Part shown: positions 10,951-20,916 of the stretch, in pieces
Layout: every line of letters begins with the position of its first letter
How positions within the stretch are numbered: position 1 is the first letter of the stretch
Assembly (NCBI RefSeq): GCF_000516985.1
Contig: NW_006917096.1
Span: 1,659,606 to 1,723,605, forward strand
Reading direction: 5' to 3'
Length of the DNA stretch: 64,000 nucleotides
Source: Pestalotiopsis fici W106-1
Taxonomy: Eukaryota > Ascomycota > Sordariomycetes > Amphisphaeriales > Sporocadaceae
The notes under the pieces: model-generated
Database searches by the model: none
Seen by the model: the letters and a program-made list of their open reading frames with translations, nothing else
Told to the model about the DNA's origin: nothing
Made by a program: the position numbers and the translations under genes

Positions 10951-13157
10951 TCAAGACCTGCGTCTCCTCTTGCTTGAGCTCATCTTTCCAGCCTGGAATG
11001 TTCTCGAAGAACTAAAAGAGCCTTTACTGTAGTCTGCCATGGCACGAAGAGTGTTGCGATCTGCTCGCTGGTGACGAGTTTCGTACAACAACCATTTCTC
11101 AAGCCCAGGTATCTGAACGTCCAGCGTGGGAAGGGCCAAGAGCCTCATTTTTGAGGGATCGACTGGCGCGAGCGGTTGGGGCTTGGATCGCTCTCTTTTT
11201 GGGAGACGAACCCCTTCCGTATACTGACCTTCGGGCACAGGATACCCCTTTCTCGGAACAATGTTGTCCAGGTCTAGATACTCCTCCGAGTATATGGCGG
11301 GTAGGGTATATCGAACCTTTCCAGGCGCAATTTCCTTGAGAACCGAAGCTAATCTGTCACGATTTTGCGGGCTCAAAGACTCGCGAAACTGCTTGGCATG
11401 CTCAATCAAAAATGGCATGACGACGACACGGTACGGCAGACGGTGAGTCAGACGTATCCAGTAGCGATTGTCCCAAAAGTACCACGGCAGCCATGTTGAC
11501 CACCTCCAGTGGTCGCGACGGGCCCAGCGCTTACCGGGTCTTCCCGCCGACCAGTAGGATACCCGCAATTGTGGAAGCGGCATACTGGCCGGGTAAGGCT
11601 GGCGCGATATGTACCACGTGCGTTGATGGGATTGCCCTCGACGATTCACAGTCTGCGGCGTGGACTCTATGGGCATGAAATGTAATCCGGCGATATTGAA
11701 GCCCTTTGGGGCAGAATCATTCTTGCCATTAGCCTCTGATAGCGCTGGAAAGAGACGAGAAACAACATTTTGCAAATTTGCAACCGGAGGGGCCTGTAAC
11801 TCGGGAGAGACAAGGGCAATCACTCGCTGTATAGCCAGAGCCGCCATCAGCCGCATGTAGGAGCGTCGGCGCTGGTAACGTTCCGTGGTGCGCGAATATC
11901 TGCTTGGTCTCGACACGGACAATTTTGGAAATTGAACCACTAATGTCCCGGCATGAGGTTCGAAATTGTGTAAAGTCATTCGCTGCACGAGTCGCTTTGC
12001 CTCGGCATCTTGAGCTGCGGCTCGACGCTGCCATTCTTTCGACAGTGCAATGATTCTGGGCTTCTGTAGAGCCCGCGGCAACTCGCAAGATCTATACATG
12101 TGTCGAATAGAGTTCCTCGTGGTCAGAGTCGGGTCCTTGTTGGTATGATCTTCGAACCACGGCACATCGTTTTCAAGGCAGGTCGCTATAAGTCTATCCT
12201 TGCTGAACTCTAGCAGCGGCCGGTATACGCTAACGCCGCCATCTTCAACAGGCATTGACCCGAATGACCAGTCATCCATACCAGGAAGGTCGTCGTCCAA
12301 GAGGAGGTTGTCCAGTTGCTGACTACTAAATGCTTCCGTATCCTCGAGCGAACCGATGCTCAACTGGAGGTCGTGCATTAGGTACTTTCGCTGGATTCTG
12401 GTGAGTTGATTGTTGGGCCGTTGACGCCTTTGATCATCAACCCATCCACTGTCAAAGGCGCCGTGAAGACCCTCGCACTCTGGAATGGCGGCCGCCTTTC
12501 GCATGCCCCGCAGGGCCCGGTTGCGGTGCCCAGCCATCAAGCGCATGAGGACCGTCTCATACTGGTCGTCTTCATGATGTGCAAGCATCAGCGATGAAAT
12601 ATGGCGGTAAGCACAGAGTCTGCCTAGCCTTCGGTAACGGACTCTGCGAGCTGCACTCTCGAGGTTCGGGAGGTTGTTGCGGTCGACATCGGGGCCGAGC
12701 TCTCTCGTCCAACTCGCTTGATGGACTTCACAAGTCACCCCTAGCTTCCGAACTGCTCTGGATACATTGAAGGCCTCTTCATATGAGCCCTCGCGGAGCA
12801 TGTGGTCGACGACGAAACCTCGAAAGGTCTGGAGGCGGTTGTCGGCGATCATGAGCTCTGTCCTTTTTTTGCGTAGCTGGGAGCAGAGAAAGGCCAATGC
12901 CATGGAATCGACACCACCGCTTATACCAAGAGCTGAGAGAAGAGTAGATCAGTACTCCAACATATATATATATGAAAGCATGACGAACATGGCGCAGAGA
13001 AGAGGGTTAACTGAAAAGACGTACCGACTGGGCGATGGTTTCTAACCACCCTCGCCTCGGAAAACCGAGGCTTGCAGGCTTCGCGAACGGCATCGTAGAA
13101 TTCGGATGGGCTTATCGCCTTTGCACTCCGATGAAGGACTTGTTGCACAGCGCGCAT
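10951..13157 (-). CDS. tRNA(Ile)-lysidine synthetase-like PP-loop ATPase
   Basis: Two exons: 13157-13025 and 12932-10951 (704 residues), joined across a 92-nt intron (GTACGT donor at 13024, CTCTCAG acceptor). The join gives ALGISGGVDSMALAF, the PP-loop ATP-pyrophosphatase motif SGGVDS at residues 49-54, followed by a TilS-type region with AHHEDDQYETVLMRL and a later RNSIRHMY segment. Bacterial TilS enzymes attach lysine to C34 of tRNA-Ile(CAU). In filamentous fungi a TilS-like protein is presumed to act on mitochondrial tRNA; that role is inferred. It is much longer than bacterial TilS (about 430 residues), the extra length lying in a C-terminal half rich in Arg, Trp and Tyr. I chose the ATG at 13157 (MRAVQQVLHRSAKAIS); the frame stays open further upstream, so a longer N-terminus, possibly a transit peptide, cannot be excluded. 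Confidence 0.85.
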
Positions 13158-13495
13158 TCCATACCAAGTGCTTTGCCGGCTATATGTGTTGATCAGTGGC
13201 AGAAGGATAAAGCCGGAGCTATGGGTGGTTGAACTTTTGCGGCCAGGTACATGGTAGCTTAGCCCGCCAAAGTTAGCGCCCGCAGGTAGCGGCAACAATT
13301 CCGTGCACACGGACCTGTAATGCTTAAAGGTACCGATAAATGTAAGGTACAGAGTGACGTAGGTGTGCGCATACACTTTAAAAGCCAATCAATGTATATA
13401 CAAGTGCGTCAACTAATCTTAGGCTTAACATCAGGTTAATTAATTTGACAATTATGAAGTCTGAAAATCGCCTCGAAAGCTGCCCAGTAACCTAG
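13158..13495. other. Intergenic spacer upstream of the TilS-like gene
   Basis: 338 nt between the TilS-like start and the 3' end of the next minus-strand gene. The proximal part stays open in the TilS frame and may be 5' UTR or an N-terminal extension. The distal part (about 13380-13495) is AT-rich. No other feature was seen. Confidence 0.45.
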
Positions 13496-15235
13496 CTAAG
13501 CGTTAACGTCTTCCCAGACCCAATTTTCAACTTTGTAGTGGGTTCTCGGCCAATAAATTATAATCTCCTCCACGTCGTCACGAAGAACAGTGATTTGCAT
13601 TTTACTGTCTAGCTTGTCACCTGCAGTCCAGAGCATCCACGAGCGAACGACGTGATCGCCTTCCCGGAGACCGGCCAAAGCAGCCCGAGAGCCGGGTATC
13701 AGTCTTAAGGAAAGATGTCAGATCACAAGTCATGCACAATTATCGAGACAACAGCGGAGAGTTGAGGTGTGTGCAATAACATACCCAGTAATCTTCAGGT
13801 TGCGCAAGGATTTTAGGTCAAAGCCAGGCTCAAATTGCTCGGCATCTTTCCTCACAAGCCTCAGGCCGTACTTGGCAAAGCAGTCCTCCAGTGGCACGAT
13901 CAGATGGCCATTTTCCATGGCCTCTCGGTCCTTTTGGACAATAGACTCACCAATAAAGTCGGTGAGTATCTGGTAGAAGTCGTCCACGCTATGCTCCTGG
14001 CCTCGGAACCGGTATTGGTAGAGAACCCGCACGATATCGTCGATGCTCTTACGACCACCCGTTGCCCGGTTGATGCGGCCCTGCTGTTGGGCTAGAAAGA
14101 TGAACCCGCGATTGTAAGGTGTCTTGGTGACAGAAAAATCATCCCAATAATGGTCCAAGACATATTGGTAAGACAAATTGACGGTTGTCGATGTGTAGTA
14201 GGCTTGGGCCTGGTCATTCAGCGCCTTGACGAGGTACTTCCTGTCCACTGCACCGCCCACATACGGCGCAATGACTCCATAATAGTTTGCGACACCTTCA
14301 TTGTACCAGACATCCTCATTGCGCTCGGGAATCATCAGGGGGTACTCGTGGACAGTTTCGTGCGCGAGAAGGTCTATCAAACTATCCTCCGTTTGCTCGT
14401 CCGTTACACCGTCGTAATATTCCAGGAGAAATGACCTGTAGCCACCAGTACCGCCATGACCCGTCCACACTTTTCTGATGAATACGCGAAAAGGTTCGCT
14501 GTTGTCGCCGAAGAACCCCGCGATCGATCGGAAAATGGAATCCACAAGCGGGCCAAGACGGTTAACGTTATATGGAAGCGTGCCCATCCAGTACATCCCA
14601 AATCGTTGGCTGCTCGCCTGGTTCCCTTGTGTCGTCTCCCACGCTGGATAGCGCTGTAGCGGCCCCACAGCGAAAACGGCAGTAGCGAGGACGTTATCTG
14701 GCGACCCAGTGTCTCGGCTGCAGAGCCCGTCGCCAAGCGAGCACACCACCTGCGTTCCGGCCGGGGCCGAGACAGGCACTTGCCAGTCGATCCGGAACTC
14801 CCACTTGTCCGTCCCGGCCGGATACGGGAGGAACCCGCTTCCAAGACCAATAACGCCACCCTGATCCATCCGCAGATCGATACGCGGCCCGCTGGGAGTC
14901 TTAGCGTCCGTCTCGCGTGGCACGGCGGTGCACCTCAGCACGATCTCCCCTTGCGGGTTCCGCGCCGGGCACCAGTACCGCTCTGAATTCGCCTCGGCCG
15001 TGTCCCGAATTGTCAGGGCCAAGGGACCCGCAGCGTCGGATGCGCTCAGAGCTTCCCCGTCATACCGCAGTGTCGGCGTCGTTCCCACATTCAGGGGCAA
15101 CATCACGAGGGGCTGCCCGGCCTTGGCAGCTGAAGTATAAACCTTGATGGTTATGTTAATCGCGCTGACGGCATTGTCATTGTCTAGGTTAAATTGCGGC
15201 GCTAGAGTGGCCGAATAGACGGGCAGGTTTATCAT
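13496..15235 (-). CDS. M61-like gluzincin metallopeptidase with C-terminal PDZ-like region
   Basis: Two exons: 15235-13785 and 13703-13496 (552 residues). The 81-nt intron begins GTATGT; the join restores KITGLIPGSRAALAGLREGD, a PDZ-like carboxylate loop and helix. The zinc site is visible: HETVHEY at residues 292-298 supplies two His ligands and the catalytic Glu, and WYNEG at 310-314 supplies the third ligand (E313). That arrangement fits peptidase family M61 (glycyl aminopeptidase type), known mainly from bacteria, whose members often carry a C-terminal PDZ domain. The first part is beta-rich, as in M61 N-terminal domains. The ATG at 15235 (MINLPVYSATLAPQF) is the first in frame. I see no signal peptide, so a cytosolic place is likeliest. 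The substrate is unknown. Confidence 0.8.
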
Positions 15236-16070
15236 GGTTCGCAAAATTCCAAGATAGGTATGTGAGATGGCCCGAGTTCTGTAGTAAAGGTGCTAGGTTC
15301 CTAAATCGCCTCTAGAGTAGTATTAATAGTTGCTCCCCTCCCCGATTTACGCGATTAGATCCGGCATTCGGTCCTGAAGAAGGCTAGTCAGATACGGAGT
15401 GAAGATGGCCAGGGCTTCTTAAGTGATCCGAACTCCGATCTAATTATTATCACCGATTGTGGTTGCACTAGTTATTGTCGGATGGTGGATCATAGATCTT
15501 CTTACCGATCAGGACCACGGTGCTAGGCGGTGTCAGCTCCTTGACGTCCTCCTTGGAGAGGGAAAAGGCGTACTTCCAGCGGGACATGATAAAGGCGAGC
15601 TTCGGTGATACAATTGCATTGATCGGGAGGCATTGTGTGATGCACAGGTTGGGAACGACCTAGCAATTAATATCATGGAACTAGTATCAACGCCACCCCG
15701 GATTTCACCAGGCTTTTCCCCAGGCAGGTGTCGTTTCGTGCACCGGCTCCGTGCTGCCCGGTGGGCCAGTGATCTATCTATCTTAATTAAAAAAAAAAAT
15801 AAGGCAACATGCGTCGGTCGGCGCGCGGAGTCTGCACAGGCGTGCCCGGCGGCATAAGTTTAACGTATGAATACGATTCCCCTTCGTTCCGAGCCCTCGG
15901 GCTTTGTTTTCGTCGAGCGCGACGTCGTACAAATTCGGATTTTTTGGTGATATGGAATTGTAAATATATGATTAAAACTGGGCTGACGCTCGTCCTTTGT
16001 TTGCAAATGACAAAGGGATGAGCCATACTTTATCTATCTTCATCACAAGCTATTGACATTGCTCTCGATC
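15236..16070. other. Divergent promoter region
   Basis: 835 nt between the minus-strand M61-like gene and the plus-strand NTF2-fold gene. No gene was seen. A short A run (about 15789-15799) and a moderately GC-rich stretch around 15690-15850 are the only notable features. Confidence 0.5.
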
Positions 16071-16556
16071 ATGACCATGGAGGTACCGTATCTATCTGTT
16101 CAAGACCTACTCGACTATCTACGAGCATTCAATTCGAGGGACTATGCCGCACAACACGCCTTTTACGCGCCAGACATCGAGCTGGTTATCCCAGACCCCG
16201 AGATTGGAACACTTGTCGGAAGTGCTGGCGTCATGAAACACTACAATGTCGTACATGCAGATGCTGAGGAGAATGTCATTCCCCTGGTGGTACTAAGTGA
16301 TCGGGGCAATGTCTTCCTTCAAATGGAGTCTTATTTTCGCTACCTCAAGGCGACCAACCAAACTGTTCATGGCTATACCGTCGTCCCCGGAGATGTCACC
16401 AAGATCTCGTGTTGTGCACTCTACGAGCTCGATAAAGGCAATAAAATGAAACGCATCACCTGTTTCTTGTTTAAACAAGAAAAGCTTGGTCAAGTCGATG
16501 TGGAGGAGAGAATTCGGGACACTGAAAGCAGAGCACAGCCTGACTTGAAACTCTAG
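16071..16556 (+). CDS. NTF2-like / SnoaL-fold protein
   Basis: 161 residues, intronless. The start MTMEVPYLSVQDLLDYLRAF (ATG 16071, second ATG 16077) leads into the typical first helices of the SnoaL/NTF2-like alpha+beta barrel: a helix ending NSRDYAAQHAFYAPDIEL, then an amphipathic beta-rich body (NVFLQMESYFRYL, TKISCCALYEL, MKRITCFLF). Family members include polyketide cyclases, ketosteroid isomerases and many proteins of unknown function in fungal metabolic clusters. I cannot assign catalytic residues, so the activity is unknown. It is convergent with the tannase-family gene and may belong to the same accessory metabolic block, but no functional tie is shown by the sequence itself. Confidence 0.75.
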   Translation: MTMEVPYLSVQDLLDYLRAFNSRDYAAQHAFYAPDIELVIPDPEIGTLVGSAGVMKHYNVVHADAEENVIPLVVLSDRGNVFLQMESYFRYLKATNQTVHGYTVVPGDVTKISCCALYELDKGNKMKRITCFLFKQEKLGQVDVEERIRDTESRAQPDLKL

Positions 16557-16771
16557 TGTGTGTTTTGGTGGCCAGTGATAGACTCGAACTTTTTTGCAAT
16601 ATATATAATACTTGGTGCTCATACCAAGGAAACTCAATTCGGAGAAAAATGCATGGTGATAGAAATCCAATATTAGAGTTTCATGTCAAGCAAAATAGCT
16701 TGATTTGAATATTACCGAAAGAAAGGTATGTCTGCCACCCACCACAAATTATGAACCTTTGAATTGTGATA

Positions 16772-18456
16772 TTAAGCACACTCGAAACAGTCAGCGCTGG
16801 TACTTGCCATGCAGGTGGACTTGAGGGTCGCCTTTGCGGGAAACGGGCACAGGATCCTCTCGTTCAAGACACCATCAGTATCGTTGAAGCTAATCGGTAA
16901 CGACTCAGGGACGACACCATTCTCAACCCAGTCTACTAGAGCTTGGAACGTGGCAGTCGGTTGTCCACCGTTGCCTCCTGAACAATGCGCCAGTCCAGGT
17001 ACCTCAAAGAAGCGAAAATAGTCCTGTGCGTGGGGGCTGATATCCAATACTCGGTTGTAGTAGTCCACGGTGCCACCGGTAGGAATAAGACCGTCAGCCT
17101 ATATAATCAGTGCCTATCATTGAATACAGATGTCAACCAGTACTTACAAGTCCGTGGTAGGTAATCATCTTTCCTCCTGCAGCCTCAAATTCTCGGAGAT
17201 CGGGATCGGCTGTGCCAATGATGGAATCAAACTGTTGCACAGATGCATGAAAGAGACTAGCATATTCATCCGTAGATGTGATGAGGGTATAGTTCCATGC
17301 CGGGTCTTTTTCAACCCAGAATTTCAGCCAGGCTTCGCCGAGGCCAGTAGGCACACCAATACAAGTCCCATTACTACAACTTGTCATGGCGTATCCCAAG
17401 TCGGAAGTAGTTCCTGTGGCTTCAGCCGCACCAGTCAGTCGTGCCTGCGAATAGGGTCCATACCAGAGAAATTCATTGCTAGATGACCTCGGACCCGTCC
17501 AAGTCAGATTTGCGATGGTGGCAGCTCCATCGCTAATCGTAATCACCGATCCCGTCTCAGTACAGTTGATCTGCTGACCGACCGTGGTAAAAGGATCGAA
17601 ATGGCAAGACTCGGCGTCTGAGACCAAGCCATCCATGATTCCATCCAACCCATCGCAAGCAGCAACGGCAGCGTCGGTTATGGCGTCCAATTCGCAAGAA
17701 TACGGGAAGATGTCGAGTACATTCATCATAACTTGAGCCCAAGCGGCTGCTGGAATGAATTGACCCCAGTTGAAAGCTGGGGCAGCGGCAGCGATTCCAT
17801 CGTAAGCCTCGGGATATCTTTGCGCAAGCATCATGCCCTGACGACCACCCTGCGAACATCCACTCCAGTAAGAGTAAGCTGGCGGTTGTCCGTAAAAGTC
17901 GTTCACTATGGATTTGGCTATGATAGCCTGCCATATGATTAGTTCCAAGCTGAGGTATTTGTATGTTTCATGGATCATCTCGTACCTGATCATTAAGTGC
18001 CACGGAGGCCAAATCTTGAAGAAGATAGAGGTTGACATTGCCAGAGCTGACCTGAGCCCACGGGTCAGGAATATAGGAAAGTGGAAGTCCCGCATCAGAG
18101 GATGTTGCCGCGTAACCTTCTCCAATCGCCCCTGCCATGGCCGTGTTCGTCAATGGGAACCTCCCGGCAAGAAAGCCACCACCGCCAAGGGCCTGCAAAC
18201 GGCCGTTCCAGTCGTTGAGAGGAAGCCAATTCTCAACATTGATTGTGTCATTCTGTCCGGGATGGGTATACGTGACAGTAACATTGCAATAATCGATCCC
18301 ATTGAGCGTAATGGATGGATGATTGTAGTATAGTTGGTCGGAAACTGTTCGAGAGAAATTTTGCACCAAACTGGCAGATATCGAGAGGATCTCGGCCCCG
18401 AGCACTGAGGGATTAGCGAAGGTTGTGCTCACACAGGCCGATGAAGACGCTGACAT
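16772..18456 (-). CDS. Tannase / feruloyl esterase family hydrolase
   Basis: Three exons: 18456-17986, 17927-17148 and 17098-16772 (525 residues), with introns of 58 and 49 nt, both phase 0. The catalytic CS-D-HC motif of the tannase/feruloyl-esterase-B family is complete: GCSQGGRQG with Cys181-Ser182, ADGLIP with Asp419, and GLAHCSGG with His455-Cys456; the two Cys normally form a disulfide that holds Ser and His together. A calcium-loop-like segment CDGLDGIMDGLVSD lies between them. Family enzymes hydrolyse gallate or ferulate esters of plant polymers, normally outside the cell. There are many N-glycosylation sequons. The oddity is that the visible ATG (MSASSSACVSTTF) gives no signal peptide; a missed 5' exon or an upstream start is possible, but I could not find one within 270 nt. 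Confidence 0.9.
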
Positions 18457-19374
18457 CGTGATCGCTTTAATGTATCAAAATCAACGAAGAAGTTTTTAAA
18501 CGAGTGAGGAAAACCGCCAGAATCTTAGACCTTTGTTTTTAATAAGAGCAAACAGAAAGGGAAACGACAGCTTTCTATTATACCATATTTTATGTAAATT
18601 ACGAGCCGAAAATCCCGAGAAATGCGAGAGAAGATAATTTCTATGACCAAAACACCATTAAAATTAATTTCACTTGACATGGGGCCGAACACAAAGCAAA
18701 GTGCTATTTGGCGTCGTTCAGTACTCATGTAGACTTAGGCAATCATGTCTAGTAACCCCAGGCCTCCTTTCAGGGCGTCTCATCGTTGCATCGGCACAAG
18801 CGTATTGATGTCGTATAGAAAGGTTTCCGTATGGTCGACACAATACACTAATTGCAGGTAAATCGCAATTATAAGCCACTTTTCACAGCCAATCAAAATG
18901 GCGGTTATACGGTAGCTCCACATTCCAGATACGGTGCAATTAAATTCTCTAAACATTACGCGCAGATGACATTGTGTCATCTTTCACATGCTAATGTTAC
19001 GAGAGCATTCTTTATTCAATATGTAAAAACAAGTCTTAGGCTGGTATAACTATCCACGAAATAGAAATATTTGCAGGAAAGCTAGAGTACGAAGTTAGTC
19101 TTGGTACAAGCATTTCTCGTCTTGACCGGAAACTTTTCCAAGTCAGGGACTCAGCAAAATGGGTCTGCTTGGCTGAAGCGAATGCAGATACATCACTACC
19201 TTACTCGTGACTACGTGCACTGATGAATTTGTTTTATACAGTCCATATGACAGACAACCAAGAGCAGCTTCTCTAATTCTTTGTATCGAATATTGATAGA
19301 TGATTGTAAAGCCAAATCTGAAAAGTAGCCCTCCCTGTAACGCTCTAATCACTAGATCTAGTTGATGATGACCA
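18457..19374. other. Intergenic spacer, tannase upstream region
   Basis: 918 nt, AT-richer than its neighbours. It holds the tannase promoter and the 3' end of the dehydrogenase gene. I searched it for a signal-peptide exon for the tannase gene and saw none. No other gene was seen. Confidence 0.5.
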
Positions 19375-20220
19375 TTATATCCAGCCGCCATCAACAGAGT
19401 ATACACTCCCATTGACGAATGTACTTTCTGGACCCAGTAGGAATACAATGACATTGGCCGTCTCCTCCGCCGTTCCTAGTCTTTGGAATGCGGTCGGCTC
19501 ATCGAATTTTGCATCATCTGCCCTGTTATGGAAGTCCCAAGCCTTCTTCATGAGCGGAGTATAGATGGATCCAGGGGCCACACTGTTGACTCGAATTTCA
19601 CGAGCCCCATTCTCCAATGCTGCGGCCTTGGTCAGGCCGACCACACCGTGTTTACTGGCATCATAAGCCGCATGTTTTGCAAAACCTATACATTGAACGC
19701 GTCAGATCCATCACTCCCAGTGTTTGGCGATTACTCTTGCCATGATTGGACGGAAAAACTCACCCTTGGTCCCATGAATCGAAGATACATTGACGATAGA
19801 CCCACCGTCGACGACACTTTGCAGCTCGGCTCGCAGGCAATACATCATGCCGGTCAAGTTGACGGCAATAATCTTGTCCCACTCCGTGTCGTCAAGCTCC
19901 GCCACCGAGGCCAGACCATGATGCTTGCCAATGATTCCGGCCACATTGGCGGCGCCGTCGAGGCGGCCAAATTTGGCCACAATGGATGCTATCCAGCCGT
20001 CGACCTCGGCCCGCTTGGAGACGTCGACCTTGGAGATGAGGAAAGCAGCAGCAGTAGCATCGCCCTGGGAAGAAAAGTAGTCCTCGGCGGCCTTGAGCGC
20101 CTCGGGGTCCACGTCGGCGATTCCTACCGCGGCGCCACGACTCGAGAGAATCTTGGCTGTTGCGTATCCGATTCCGCTTGCACCGCCTGTAATGGCGAAT
20201 ACTTTGCCTTTTAGTGACAT
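19375..20220 (-). CDS. Short-chain dehydrogenase/reductase (classical SDR)
   Basis: Two exons: 20220-19764 and 19685-19375 (255 residues); 78-nt intron with GTGAGT donor. Classical SDR signatures appear in order: the nucleotide-binding TGGASGIG near residue 11, an acidic residue after beta-2 (IADVD, suggesting NAD(H) preference), NVAG, NVSS and the catalytic YDASK (Tyr-x-x-x-Lys) just after the exon junction, then a PGSIYTP segment and a C-terminal YSVDGGW. Length fits the 250-residue family norm. The substrate cannot be read from sequence. It lies between a tannase-family gene and a GH95 fucosidase gene, all on the minus strand, so sugar or phenolic oxidation is possible but unproven. The frame is open upstream of the ATG, but MSLKGKVFAITGG is the normal SDR start. 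Confidence 0.88.
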
Positions 20221-20916
20221 GCCGGATTTGCTGGAAGAGGACACGGTGGCTTCTGAGTTCTTTTTTCCTTTTCCCCGAAGACCTCGTCCAGTGTTTTGAC
20301 AGACAGAGAGTAGCCCGAGAGTCAAGAATGATATGGGTCTTGTTTGGTTGTCTTGATCACATGTAGTTGGATCTATATGGTTCATGGGGTCTTGTATGAT
20401 GTTGGGAGACCTGGATACTGTAGGAATAGTATGGTATGCATCTTGGCTTTCACAGTATCTCCGCTTCGGGTATAGATACACCAAATCCCCGTGGGGGTTC
20501 GGGCTAATTGGTTGCCTGCGAGCCTTGGGGTAAGCACGTTTGCCATTTGCGGCTTGGAATTGAGTTTAGAAACGGATTTCGGTGCGGAGATCAACTGCGT
20601 CTGTCATAGGTGGGGATATATTGTTGGCTCTTATTACACAACTTTTGGCGAGCCTATCCTTCAAAGACTGTCCTCTATTTAGGGATGAGGATATCAAGTG
20701 AGCAGAGTTTCGGGCACAGGTATCGCATCCTTATCGGATGAGATGAACCAAGCACAAATCGAAAGATATGCATTTTGGGGTGAAAGCTTTGTTTTCCTAG
20801 AGTTGATTTTAAGGCTTATTGTCGAGAGATTACTTATGGTTACACAACGTGCCAAACATGTGTCACGCCTTGTTCCTTATATGCTATGTATCCCCTGGGA
20901 AAAATACTCTATGCTA
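20221..20916. other. Intergenic spacer
   Basis: 696 nt between the dehydrogenase start and the GH95 stop. It contains the dehydrogenase promoter and the GH95 3' UTR. No gene or repeat was seen. Confidence 0.5.

Noticed and set aside
16570..16600. Reverse-strand GTTCGAGTC resembling a tRNA B box
   Set aside because: There is no A box or cloverleaf partner upstream; it lies in the 3' UTR of the NTF2-fold gene.
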